Assembly: GCA_021295965.1 (NCBI GenBank)
Contig: JAGWBI010000017.1
Coordinates: forward strand, 589 to 58,592
Direction: 5' to 3'
DNA: 58,004 bases
Origin: Dehalococcoidia bacterium
Lineage (GTDB): Bacteria; Chloroflexota; Dehalococcoidia; Lucifugimonadales; UBA3495
The notes under the pieces were generated by a model. It worked only from the letters and a program-made list of their open reading frames with translations, did not search any database and was not told the DNA's origin. Below, piece by piece: positions 17,565 to 25,358 of the stretch; position 1 is the stretch's first letter; the number at the start of each line of letters is the position of its first letter. Position numbers and translations under genes: made by a program.

Positions 17565-17925
17565 AGACCATGGCGACCGTATGTCGTCGCTCCCGCTTTT
17601 CCAGCCAGGGCCATTCTGACTTGGGAATCCAGGAGAAGTTAGGCCACTCCTCAATGTCCAGGTCAAGGAGCTCTTCACGAACGCGCCCAATCAGTTCGCC
17701 CGTCCAACGCACCTCTAAGTTTTTCTGGTCGCCGTCGAAGACGATGAGGATGCGGAGGTAGAGATCGCCGGTGGCGTGGGGGCCCCATTCGTCGTAGGTG
17801 GGAATTACCACGATGGGGTCGAAGACGAACTCGTCCTCGGTGAACCGCTCGTTCAGGAACTTGCGTACAATGGCGATAACCTTTTCGTCCCGCTCGGGAT
17901 TTATCCTGGGATCTCTGTTCTTCAT
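17551..17925 (-). CDS. Hypothetical partner of the HEPN protein
   Basis: A 124-residue acidic protein, N-terminus MKNRDPRINPERDEKVIA, with strands such as VFDPIVVIPTY and GDLYLRILIVFDG and a Trp-rich C-terminal half. It has no motif I recognise. It overlaps the HEPN gene start by 14 bases and AGAG precedes its ATG, so it is translated just before the toxin-like protein. By position it would be the antitoxin or a nucleotidyltransferase-like regulator, but it lacks GSxxxG/SDxD motifs. Confidence 0.5.
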   Translation of the reverse strand: MKNRDPRINPERDEKVIAIVRKFLNERFTEDEFVFDPIVVIPTYDEWGPHATGDLYLRILIVFDGDQKNLEVRWTGELIGRVREELLDLDIEEWPNFSWIPKSEWPWLEKRERRHTVAMVYESV

Positions 17926-17968
17926 AGCTGCATCTCTTTTCTATGAATTATGAATACCGGGGTATATT

Positions 17969-19240
17969 TTACGCCTGCTCAGGCTCAAGTTCGACGTCGG
18001 GGTCGCGCAGCCAATCGTCCCGCCAGGTTTCTTCCAAGCCAGCCAGGCTGGCCCCGGCGAGAAACACCGGCACTTCCGGCGGCAGCTCCGCAGCGGCCGG
18101 GCCGGGCGTTGCGTCCCCGGCGTAGAAGATCACCACCCGATGGCCCCGTTGCTTGATCTCGTCGGCTTCCTGCACCACGGCCCGGGTCAAAATAGCGGTA
18201 ACCAGCACTACGGTGGCGCCCGTGGCCAGAGTATCCGTCTCGGTCCGCAGCACCGCCGACAGTTCCGCCACCCAGAAGGGGCCGGCCATCGCCAGCGACT
18301 CCAGGACGGCTTCCAACTGGAGGCTGCCACCACCCGAAGGCACCGACATCCACTTGCTGGAGTACGACGCCACCGCGTTGCTCACCAATCCGAAGGTGAA
18401 CCCCTCCCGTTCCGCGAACTCCGCCACTGACGCGGCGACCGTCACCGCCCGCTCAAATAACCGCCGGTTGCTGCCCTGCCAAGCGGCGTCTCCGGTGCGA
18501 GCATTGAGGGCGATGAGCATATGCCGGGTGGCGGCCGGCTCGAAAATCCGCGTCTCCAGTTTGCCGTGGCGAGCGGTGGCCTTCCAGTCGATGTGTTTCA
18601 GAGGATCGGAAGGGCGATAATCCCGCAAGCCAACGAACCGGCTGGGGTCGTCCTGGATCAACCGACGGCCCCGGCTGGCGCCCAGCGGGCGTTCCCATAG
18701 AATCATCATCTCCCGCAGGTCAACGATGCGCGGATAGACCAGCAGGTACTCCACGGCGGTCACCTGCTGCTCGGTGGCCGTGATGCCGAACATATCGCCG
18801 CTGCGCAGGCGAGCCGGCCCGATGCGGTGGTTCCCCCGGGCCCGGCAGCGCACCCGGTAGCGCCACGTCACCCGCTGGTACGGCAACAGCGACGTGGTGA
18901 TGCGGTGGTCCAGTTCCGCCTCCGCGCCTACCCCCCTCTGGTGCGTACCGCCCGTTTGCAGGCCGATGGGGAAAGCGTCGGAGATGTCCAGCCAGATCAT
19001 GGGCAGCAACTTGCCGTTGTCAACGGTGATGTAATAATCGATAACGTCACCGATAAAGGCGCGATGCCTCTCCAGCTTCCGCGAATAGGTGAGCCGGCGA
19101 AAAGCGTAGCGCGGCCAGTGCTTGCCTGTTATCCAGATCAACAGGACCAGGACCCCAACCACAATCAGCAGCAACTGGCTGGCAAGCAGGCCGGCCAGGA
19201 TGAGCAGTGCGGCGGCGATTACCCACAGGTCGCTGAGCAT
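17969..19240 (-). CDS. DUF58 domain protein
   Basis: A 423-residue protein with two N-terminal membrane helices (residues about 5-38) followed by a cytoplasmic or envelope-facing domain with the DUF58 signature GLRDYRPSDPLKHIDWKATA and then GKLETRIFEP. The C-terminal part, with MLIALNARTGD, has a von Willebrand A-like fold in the family. DUF58 proteins pair with MoxR AAA ATPases. It is the first gene of a minus-strand run that continues to the HEPN pair and DUF4129. Confidence 0.88.
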   Translation of the reverse strand: MLSDLWVIAAALLILAGLLASQLLLIVVGVLVLLIWITGKHWPRYAFRRLTYSRKLERHRAFIGDVIDYYITVDNGKLLPMIWLDISDAFPIGLQTGGTHQRGVGAEAELDHRITTSLLPYQRVTWRYRVRCRARGNHRIGPARLRSGDMFGITATEQQVTAVEYLLVYPRIVDLREMMILWERPLGASRGRRLIQDDPSRFVGLRDYRPSDPLKHIDWKATARHGKLETRIFEPAATRHMLIALNARTGDAAWQGSNRRLFERAVTVAASVAEFAEREGFTFGLVSNAVASYSSKWMSVPSGGGSLQLEAVLESLAMAGPFWVAELSAVLRTETDTLATGATVVLVTAILTRAVVQEADEIKQRGHRVVIFYAGDATPGPAAAELPPEVPVFLAGASLAGLEETWRDDWLRDPDVELEPEQA

Positions 19241-19354
19241 GGCCGCAGGATAACCGATTTACGGCCCGGCGGTCACCCTGGCGATCCCTGGGCCCGTGCT
19301 ATGCTTGCCGGCAGCAGCGGGAAATCGCTTTCCCAATCTGAGGAGGCTGGTAAA

Positions 19355-19612
19355 GTGAATCTCTACAAACTGTCTTATGTCATGTACGATCCGAGCGAGA
19401 GCACGGAGGATGACAAGTACATGGCCGAAATACCGGTCATGCCGGGATGCCGGGCCTGGGGGGATACCGCCGCCGAAACCCTGTACATCCTGCAGGGCGT
19501 GGCCGAAGCATTCATACAATCTTATCTGGAGCATGGCGACAAATTACCGCCTGGAGTCGTGGCAACACCGGTAGAACCGGGCAAGGTTGATGAGGTAACA
19601 GTAATCGCGTGA
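19355..19612 (+). CDS. HicB-like antitoxin
   Basis: An 85-residue HicB-type protein of the partial RNase H fold: YKLSYVMYD then YMAEIPVMPGCRAWGDT and a helix AAETLYILQGVAEAFIQSY. The start is GTG at 19355 with AGGAGG eight bases upstream. In HicBA modules HicB binds and neutralises the HicA mRNA interferase. Here the adjacent hicA is reduced to 17 codons (19609-19662), so the antitoxin is orphaned unless it acts on another HicA elsewhere. Confidence 0.85.
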   Translation: MNLYKLSYVMYDPSESTEDDKYMAEIPVMPGCRAWGDTAAETLYILQGVAEAFIQSYLEHGDKLPPGVVATPVEPGKVDEVTVIA

Positions 19613-19662
19613 CCTACCGAGAGTTTACGCGCAAATTGCGCCGGTTGGAGGTCACCGTATAG
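19609..19662 (+). pseudogene. Truncated hicA remnant
   Basis: GTG at 19609 overlaps the hicB stop (GTGA) and encodes MTYREFTRKLRRLE (first codon GTG), a close match to the first strand and helix of HicA, then diverges and stops at TAG 19660-19662. The His-containing catalytic half is missing. Sequence just downstream contains the hairpin repeat at 19678-19701, suggesting the gene was cut by a repeat insertion or deletion. Confidence 0.75.
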
Positions 19663-19677
19663 AAGGGTGGGCCCTCT

Positions 19678-19701
19678 GGATTCCCGCTTTCGCGGGAATG
19701 A
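19678..19701. repeat. Hairpin repeat, family C
   Basis: Near-palindrome ATTCCCGC-TTTC-GCGGGAAT followed by GAC. Related copies lie at 31695-31720 (same orientation) and 54906-54928 (opposite). It follows the truncated hicA and precedes the CMD-like gene by about 125 bases. It could also act as a transcription-stopping or RNA-stabilising hairpin. Confidence 0.7.
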
Positions 19702-19827
19702 CGGGTTCGGGTCGGTCCGACTGCATAGTCCTATCCACAGAAGAATTCGAGCGCGCCTGATCATCGTCCATCGTTGCGTATCCGCCTGTGGTATCCTTTC
19801 CGGCAGTTGCAGCCGGAGGGGATCACC

Positions 19828-20376
19828 ATGGCGCGAGTTCCTTATGTTTCTCGGGATGAACTGGACGGAGCGGGACAGGTCATATACGACCGAATACGCG
19901 AAGATCGCGGAGCGGCGGAGGTTGGTCTCCAGTTCCGGGCGCTGCTGCACAGTCCACAGGCCGCCGGCTATCTGACCTCGTTGGGAGCTACACTCCGGTT
20001 CCAGTCTGCGATGTCCGATGACCTGAAGGAATTGGCCATCATCCTGGTGGCGCGGGAATGGGACTCCGGCATCGAATGGACGGGCCACGCGGTGGCCGCC
20101 GCCAACGCCGGCGTGTCCGCCGAGGCCATCGAGGGCATCCGCACCTGGCAAGCGCCCGGTTGCCTGGAAGGAAAGCAAGCTGCCATTGCCCGTTTCGTGC
20201 AGCAGATGATCCGGGAGAAGGACGTATCGGACGAGAATTTCCAGGCGGTCCACCAGTTCCTGGGGGATCGGGGAGTGGTTGACCTGACGATGACCGTCGC
20301 GTACTACTCCGCCCTGGCGCTGGCCCAAATTTCCCTGCGCCCGGAAATGGGAGACGGCAGAGTTTCCACGCTGTGA
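19828..20376 (+). CDS. Carboxymuconolactone decarboxylase/AhpD-like protein
   Basis: All-helical protein of 182 residues with the CMD core LKELAIILVAREWDSGIEWTGH..A. The family E-x-x-W-x-x-H motif is present (EWTGHA), but the CxxC of peroxidase-active AhpD is absent, so a decarboxylase-like or binding role is more likely. GGAGGGG lies just before the ATG at 19828, which decides the start over an in-frame ATG at 19774. No aromatic degradation genes are adjacent. Confidence 0.8.
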   Translation: MARVPYVSRDELDGAGQVIYDRIREDRGAAEVGLQFRALLHSPQAAGYLTSLGATLRFQSAMSDDLKELAIILVAREWDSGIEWTGHAVAAANAGVSAEAIEGIRTWQAPGCLEGKQAAIARFVQQMIREKDVSDENFQAVHQFLGDRGVVDLTMTVAYYSALALAQISLRPEMGDGRVSTL

Positions 20377-20418
20377 TGCCTCTGCGCCGATGCGACAGCG
20401 GGGGCAACAGTTGACGAT

Positions 20419-21606
20419 ATGGACGATCCGTTAGCGGACCAATTGCTTGGCCGGCTGGCCGGCCTGCTGGAGTGGCACGGCCTCGGCGCGGCGACACTCA
20501 CGCCTCGCCCTCGCGGCGGGCGTCTGCTGGGCGAACTTGCCGACGAAGTGTCCGACCTCCTGGAGCGCCTGGCCAACGCCGATCCGGGGCTGCCCGAGGG
20601 CCGGCGCCCGCGCAGTCTCATATACGGCAACGGGTGTTTCTCCATAGGGCGGTATGCCGAAGCGCTGGCCGTGTATCAAGCCTTGATGGGCCTGCGTCCG
20701 TCGGACTTCGCGGTCCATTTCAACCTCGGCGTTACGTGCCTGCGACGGCGGATGCCCCGGGAAGCGGCGCGCGCGTTGTCCCGGGCGCTGGAACTGGACG
20801 CCCTCTCCGCGCCGGCATACTACCAACGGGGCAACGCCAAGGACGATTTGGGGGACTCCGCCGGGGCTCTGGAAGACTATGCCATGGCAATCAATCTGGA
20901 TCCCGATTACCTGCAGGCACACTACAACCGGGGCGTCGTGCTGAACAACCTGGGCCGATACCAGGAGGCGGTGGGAGCCTTTGACCAAGTGCTGAGCCTG
21001 CGGCCCGACATATCCAACGCCTATCTCAACCGGGGCGTGGCACGGGACGAGCTGGGCGACGCCGCCGGCGCCGTGGCGGATTACGACGAAGCGCTGGTAT
21101 GCAGTCCCGACAACGCTAGCGCCCGGTTCAACAAGGCCAGGATACTGTATCGTTTGGGCCGTTACCGAGAGGCCGCCGCCGACTATACTGCCGCAATCGA
21201 ATTGAAACCGGATGACGTGGAAGCCATCAACAATCGCGGCCTGGCGCATGACGCGCTGGGAAACTACGCCGACGCCATCGCCGACTACGACGCGGCGCTG
21301 GCCTTGAATCCCGATTTCGCCGAGGTGCTGAGCAACCGAGGCGCGGCCCGGGAGAGCCTGGGCGACGCAGACGCGGCGCTGAACGATTACCTGGCGGCGC
21401 AAACGGTCGAGCCGGGGTTCGCCGCCGCCTACTACAACGCGGCGCGCCTCTACGCCGACCGGGGCGACATCAACAGTTGCGCCGAACAACTGGCGGAGGC
21501 GATACGGCTGCAGCCCGGCCTCTACGATGAAGCCGAATCGGATGAAGCGCTGGCCTGGGTGCTGGATTTGTCAAGGCTGCGGGACGAGCGGCGCGGGGAT
21601 CAGTGA
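20419..21606 (+). CDS. Tetratricopeptide repeat protein
   Basis: A 395-residue protein with about nine to ten TPR units from residue 75 on; successive 34-residue repeats read AYYQRGNAKDDLGDSAGALE, AHYNRGVVLNNLGRYQEAVG, AYLNRGVARDELGDAAGAVA and so on, each closing with a DP/NP-type turn. No signal peptide or membrane helix is seen, so it is probably a cytoplasmic scaffold. The first 70 residues are unrelated to TPR and may form a separate helical domain. The partner is unknown. Confidence 0.85.
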   Translation: MDDPLADQLLGRLAGLLEWHGLGAATLTPRPRGGRLLGELADEVSDLLERLANADPGLPEGRRPRSLIYGNGCFSIGRYAEALAVYQALMGLRPSDFAVHFNLGVTCLRRRMPREAARALSRALELDALSAPAYYQRGNAKDDLGDSAGALEDYAMAINLDPDYLQAHYNRGVVLNNLGRYQEAVGAFDQVLSLRPDISNAYLNRGVARDELGDAAGAVADYDEALVCSPDNASARFNKARILYRLGRYREAAADYTAAIELKPDDVEAINNRGLAHDALGNYADAIADYDAALALNPDFAEVLSNRGAARESLGDADAALNDYLAAQTVEPGFAAAYYNAARLYADRGDINSCAEQLAEAIRLQPGLYDEAESDEALAWVLDLSRLRDERRGDQ

Positions 21607-21625
21607 TCGTCCGTTCCAAGATTGT

Positions 21626-21841
21626 TCATTCAGTGTCTCGCAACCAATTTCTCAATAGCCTAACTATCATACCCACGATGGTCATAAATCCGCCCGTTGC
21701 GCCGATAATACCCAGCAAGCGATCAATCGTAAAACGGTTTGTCAATTCAAGGGCTATTGCAATGAAACAGACTGCGCCTCAAACCGTGATTACTAACACC
21801 AGCGTCAAAGCGATGGCCTTACCCGCGTTTCGGTAGAACAT
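21626..21841 (-). pseudogene. Small two-helix membrane protein gene with in-frame opal codon
   Basis: Reading the minus strand from ATG at 21841 gives MFYRNAGKAIALTLVLVITV, then TGA at 21781-21779, then an open continuation GAVCFIAIALELTNRFTIDR followed by a second hydrophobic segment LLGIIGATGGFMTIVGMIV and a basic end, stopping at 21626. Both parts look like one small membrane protein, so a Trp or Arg codon may have become TGA. It starts six bases after the neighbouring small membrane gene. Confidence 0.5.
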
Positions 21842-21847
21842 CGCAAG

Positions 21848-22036
21848 CTAAGTTCGTACCTTGGTGTTCAGCACGAGCACGAAGCCGGAGATTCCCATAG
21901 CCATGGCAGTGACGCCCATCAACCCGATACCGGTCATGGTCATGGAGTCTAGCTGCAAAACGTAATGCCCGATCAGGAACACTACGAAGCTGAGCGAGTA
22001 TGCCACCAATGAGGCCGTGAACATCTTATCCCACAT
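21848..22036 (-). CDS. Small two-helix membrane protein
   Basis: A 62-residue protein from ATG at 22036: MWDKMFTASLVAYSLSFVVF begins a first hydrophobic segment, and MTMTGIGLMGVTAMAMGISG forms a second, ending in NTKVRT. AAAGGGAG lies about nine bases upstream, favouring this start over 22072. I do not recognise a family. Together with the broken gene downstream it forms a two-gene unit of tiny membrane proteins. Confidence 0.55.
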   Translation of the reverse strand: MWDKMFTASLVAYSLSFVVFLIGHYVLQLDSMTMTGIGLMGVTAMAMGISGFVLVLNTKVRT

Positions 22037-22166
22037 AATGTCGCTCCCTTTGGACATTAAGTTCAGCGTCAATCCAGCGCCGGGCTGGCGTCAATAGGGA
22101 TACGGCAGAACGGATTTTGGGCTACGACTTGCTTCCCTCACACCAACGCGGTTAGTTCCCCGTGCC

Positions 22167-22904
22167 CTAGGGGTGCTGGGCCTCCTCTTCGTCATCAGGC
22201 GGGATGACTTCCCGCAGGATGGCTTCCTCGCTGAGCCGGGCGGCTTCGCCGAGTATCTCCGGTCGGTCTTCGATCAGCAATTCGTCTTCCGCTCCCGCAT
22301 CGGTTTCCGGACGATGGTCGGCATGGGTCAGAATATTGTGCGTGACGACCACCATCGCCAGGGCCGTGACACCCAGCATCACGGACCAGTCTTCTCCGCG
22401 CAGCGTGTTCAACGCCAGCATGGCGCCGAAGCCCAGAAATATGCCGATGGAAGAGCGGAATACCGAACGCCGGAATAGCAGGACCGAAACAAAACCCACA
22501 ACGATGCCCACCATGATGTACCAGCTGAGATAGGCAAGAGACACGCCAACCAACACCACCATCCCGTCGCCACCCTTGAAGCCGGTGAACAGGCTCTTCC
22601 AGTGTCCCGCGATGGCAGCTAATCCGGCTACCAGCGCCAACAACTCCGGCACGCCCAGCATCCAAGCGACGACAACGGCGACCGCGCCCTTGATCACGTC
22701 GCAGGCGAACACCAACATCCCGCGCCGGCGACCCACGTGCCAGAACACGTTGGCGGTGCCGGCTCGCCGGCTGCCGGTGGCAAAAATGTCTATGCCCTTG
22801 AGACGCGCCACCAGGTAGGCGAAGGGAATACTGCCCAACAGGTAACCGACGAGAGCCGCCGCCAGCACCCGAGGAATCAGGGGGATGATTTCAACAAACA
22901 ACAT
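22167..22904 (-). CDS. PlsY-like glycerol-3-phosphate acyltransferase
   Basis: Membrane acyltransferase related to PlsY, which transfers acyl from acyl-phosphate to glycerol-3-phosphate in phospholipid synthesis. The loops match: GSIPFAYLVARLKGIDIFA, GSRRAGTANVFW where PlsY has a GSGNxGATN-type loop, and GHWKSLFTGFKGGDGMV for the GHxxPxxxxFKGGKG loop. Several loop residues deviate, so activity toward G3P is not assured. There are about six hydrophobic segments, then an acidic C-terminal tail of about 50 residues unusual for PlsY. It lies just downstream of a SAM methyltransferase and a Tes-like radical SAM gene on the same strand. Confidence 0.78.
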   Translation of the reverse strand: MLFVEIIPLIPRVLAAALVGYLLGSIPFAYLVARLKGIDIFATGSRRAGTANVFWHVGRRRGMLVFACDVIKGAVAVVVAWMLGVPELLALVAGLAAIAGHWKSLFTGFKGGDGMVVLVGVSLAYLSWYIMVGIVVGFVSVLLFRRSVFRSSIGIFLGFGAMLALNTLRGEDWSVMLGVTALAMVVVTHNILTHADHRPETDAGAEDELLIEDRPEILGEAARLSEEAILREVIPPDDEEEAQHP

Positions 22905-22956
22905 AAAGCGCCCGATGCGTCATCAGAGAGCGCGATGATAGCACATCGGATGAAGT

Positions 22957-23748
22957 TCAGACCGGCGTTCGGCCCACGTAGAGCCAGTAACCTATCTTTC
23001 CGCTTTCGACCAGACGCTCGACCCGATCCAACAGTTCAGGCGCCGCCGTGGTCAGGTCAACGGCAAGTTCCGTGTCGATTAGCCCCAATGACTGACCCAA
23101 AGCAAGCTTGGCGCGCAGGTCTGCCAGCAGCGTCAGAACCTCCGCCGAGAGGTCTTCCGGTTCGTCGGTGATGAACTCCGCCTGTTCCAGCAGAGCCCGG
23201 TAGCCTTCAGCGGAAAGCGCGTCGGTGAGACAGAGCATCATGCCGACCGTTCCGTCCAACTCCGGCGGCAGGCTGCCGGGTTCCACCGTTACGTCGGAAA
23301 TGCCGAGGACTCCGCCGGGTTTCAGCAGGCGCCGGCATTCGGCCATGGCGGCGGCCTTGTCGGGGAAAAGGCTGGTGGCGCACTCGATCAGCACGGCATC
23401 AAACACGCCCTCGCGAAAGGGCGGCAACTCCGCATCGCCGCGCACGAAATCAACGTTGGCGGGAATGGGCTGCTCCAGGGCTCGCCGTCGGGAGGTAACC
23501 GCCGCGTCCGCGCCCAACTCCAGGCCCGTCACCCGACAGCGGAACACCCTGGAAAGCGCCGTGGCGCTGGTCCCCATGCCGCAGGCCAGGTCCAGCACGC
23601 GCCAGCCGGGTTGCAGGCCCATGACCCGGCCCAGCCGGTTGGTGGCGCGCAGGCCGCCGGGGTGCAGGCTGTCGCCCAGGATCAACCGGGCCAGCTCAGA
23701 CGAATACAGGTCGGCGCAGCAGATTTTGGCGGCGTAGGTATCGAGCAT
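22957..23748 (-). CDS. Class I SAM-dependent methyltransferase
   Basis: A 263-residue Rossmann methyltransferase with the SAM loop VLDLACGMGTSATALS, the acidic strand end TGLELG, and DVIR-type downstream elements (VRGDAELPPF, AVLIECATSLF, LLKPGGVLGISDV). The N-terminal YSSELARLILGDSLHPGG is a recurring signature of a group often loosely annotated as arsenite methyltransferase-like, but the Cys pattern here (an early ICC) does not support arsenic methylation by itself. It lies between PlsY-like and Tes-like genes, so a lipid or cofactor substrate is plausible. Confidence 0.78.
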   Translation of the reverse strand: MLDTYAAKICCADLYSSELARLILGDSLHPGGLRATNRLGRVMGLQPGWRVLDLACGMGTSATALSRVFRCRVTGLELGADAAVTSRRRALEQPIPANVDFVRGDAELPPFREGVFDAVLIECATSLFPDKAAAMAECRRLLKPGGVLGISDVTVEPGSLPPELDGTVGMMLCLTDALSAEGYRALLEQAEFITDEPEDLSAEVLTLLADLRAKLALGQSLGLIDTELAVDLTTAAPELLDRVERLVESGKIGYWLYVGRTPV

Positions 23749-23765
23749 CTCACGCGTACCCGTTT

Positions 23766-23868
23766 TGTCATTGCGAGGAGCGAAGTCCGCCTGCGGCGGA
23801 TGGCAATCTCGCAGACTGAGCGACGGCTCCTACGGCGACGGGATTGCCACGCTGGGCTCGCAATGACA
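23766..23868. repeat. MITE-like element, family B
   Basis: A 103-base element ending in perfect 12-base inverted repeats, TGTCATTGCGAG (23766-23777) and CTCGCAATGACA (23857-23868). An internal CCGCCTGCGGCGG palindrome is also present. A second, inverted copy lies at 51136-51240, and the first-copy flank (TACCCGTTTTG) is also partly shared. It sits just upstream of the methyltransferase start and downstream of the radical SAM gene, so it may have inserted into their operon. Confidence 0.8.
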
Positions 23869-23960
23869 GGTAGTAGAAAGTATCCGTGTTGGACGAGCCT
23901 ACACCGAAGTCTCGCCTCGTCGAGGCAGGGAGAGGATTTTTTGTCTCCCTTGCTCCAGCG

Positions 23961-25340
23961 TCAGCTGCTCCCGGATCTGCTCACGGTAGCCCACCGAATT
24001 GTAGGCCCGTCGGGAGTAAGGATGCCGACGCAGCACTTCATCACCTGCTTGACGTTGAACGTCCAGGCGTCGAGAAAATCCTTGATGGCGATTTGGAAAA
24101 CGTGCTCTCTAAGGTGGTTGATTTCGTAGGGCAGATCCAGGCCAGGGCCGCAGGCGCATTCGAACTGGCCGGCCGTCTTTTCCGTGCCAGCCACCGCTGA
24201 CGCCGACCACAACCCTTCCAGAGCGGCCTGTATATCGGCTCCTTCGGGCGGTTTGGGAATGGCGCGGTTGGTTATGTAGTCCAGATACTGGTCGATTTCC
24301 AACAGGCGCGGCAGCGGCGTGACCGTGTCCCCATCCACGAAGACGTAGGAATTGACCTGGCAGGTGGGGAAACAGCAGGGGACCGGGACAAAATCTTCCA
24401 GCACGAACCTTCCGCCGGTCTGGTCAACAATGCCGTGAATGATGTCGGGTATGGTCACCCGGGTCATGGGGTCGAATGGGATATGCCGGCCCACGTGGGT
24501 GACGGGTTGGAAAACCGCTCCGCGCACCGCCGGATGCTTCAGGCCGAATTCGACGATATCGCCAACCTCGTCGGTGTTCACGTCGCGCTCGATGGCGGCG
24601 ACCAACACGGCGGTCATACCGGCGTCGGCGAGGCGGTCCAGGGCGCGCATCTTGGTATCCAGCAGCGGTTCGCCCCGGATGGTCCGGTAGGTCTCCTCGC
24701 GCAGCCCGTCAAACTGGAAATAGACCACCGGGTCCAGGGCGGCCATCTGGGCGAGGAAGCGGTCATCCCGGGCCAGGCGAACGCCGTTGGTGTTTATCAT
24801 CACCTGGCGGATGCCCCGGTCTTTGGCCGCCTGGATCATCTCCGGCAGCTGCGGATGTATCGTGGGCTCGCCGCCGCTGAACTGCACCACCTCCGGGTCG
24901 CCCTCAATCTCGATGAAGCGGTCCAGCATGGATTCCACCTGCTCCAGCGTCAGGTTGTATCCGGCGCCGGCGTCGGCGAAACAGACCGGACAGTCCAGGT
25001 TGCAGGCGGTGTTGATCTCAATGAGGGCGAGGCAAATGTGCTGCTTGTGTTCCGGGCACAGGCCGCAGTCCAGCGGGCAGCCGTCCTTCACCTCGGTGCT
25101 GAAATCCAGCGGTATGGTGCCGGGCTTGTTGAACCGTATGCTGCCGACGTACATCTCGGCGTCGGAACTGACGATGCCCTCGAACCAGCCGTGTTCGGGG
25201 CAGCGTTTTCGCATATAGACCTTGTTGTCGCGGATGATTACCTGGGCATCGATGACCGTCTTGCAATCCGGGCAGATGGAGCGGGTGAGTTCATGAAATA
25301 TAAAATCGGCGTCCTGTTTTACGCGGTTGATGGCGGTCAA
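23961..25340 (-). CDS. Tes/MJ0619-type radical SAM protein, 3' end frameshifted
   Basis: Radical SAM enzyme with the canonical NTACNLDCPVC (CX3CX2C), an N-terminal ICPDCKTVIDA..KRCPEHGWF metal site, and an extra GCPLDCGLCPEHKQHIC cluster site, the multi-cluster layout of tetraether lipid synthase (Tes) and of MJ0619, a dihydropterin methylase. VVQFSGGEPTIHPQLPEM and INTNGVRLA fit the SAM barrel. The start is TTG at 25340 with AGGAGA upstream. After KCCVGILTPDG (near 24010) the frame changes: the +1 alternative continues YNSVGYREQIREQL to a stop at 23899, matching the expected family end, as if about 19 bases were lost. Substrate (lipid or pterin) is unresolved. Confidence 0.8.
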   Translation of the reverse strand: MTAINRVKQDADFIFHELTRSICPDCKTVIDAQVIIRDNKVYMRKRCPEHGWFEGIVSSDAEMYVGSIRFNKPGTIPLDFSTEVKDGCPLDCGLCPEHKQHICLALIEINTACNLDCPVCFADAGAGYNLTLEQVESMLDRFIEIEGDPEVVQFSGGEPTIHPQLPEMIQAAKDRGIRQVMINTNGVRLARDDRFLAQMAALDPVVYFQFDGLREETYRTIRGEPLLDTKMRALDRLADAGMTAVLVAAIERDVNTDEVGDIVEFGLKHPAVRGAVFQPVTHVGRHIPFDPMTRVTIPDIIHGIVDQTGGRFVLEDFVPVPCCFPTCQVNSYVFVDGDTVTPLPRLLEIDQYLDYITNRAIPKPPEGADIQAALEGLWSASAVAGTEKTAGQFECACGPGLDLPYEINHLREHVFQIAIKDFLDAWTFNVKQVMKCCVGILTPDGPTIRWATVSRSGSS

Positions 25341-25358
25341 GATCTTCTCCTGCGGTGC

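Noticed and set aside
23961..25340. AhbC/AhbD heme synthesis enzyme as identity of the radical SAM gene
   Set aside because: The N-terminal ICPDC..CPEHG site and extra Cys cluster fit the Tes/MJ0619 type, not the AhbC/AhbD type.
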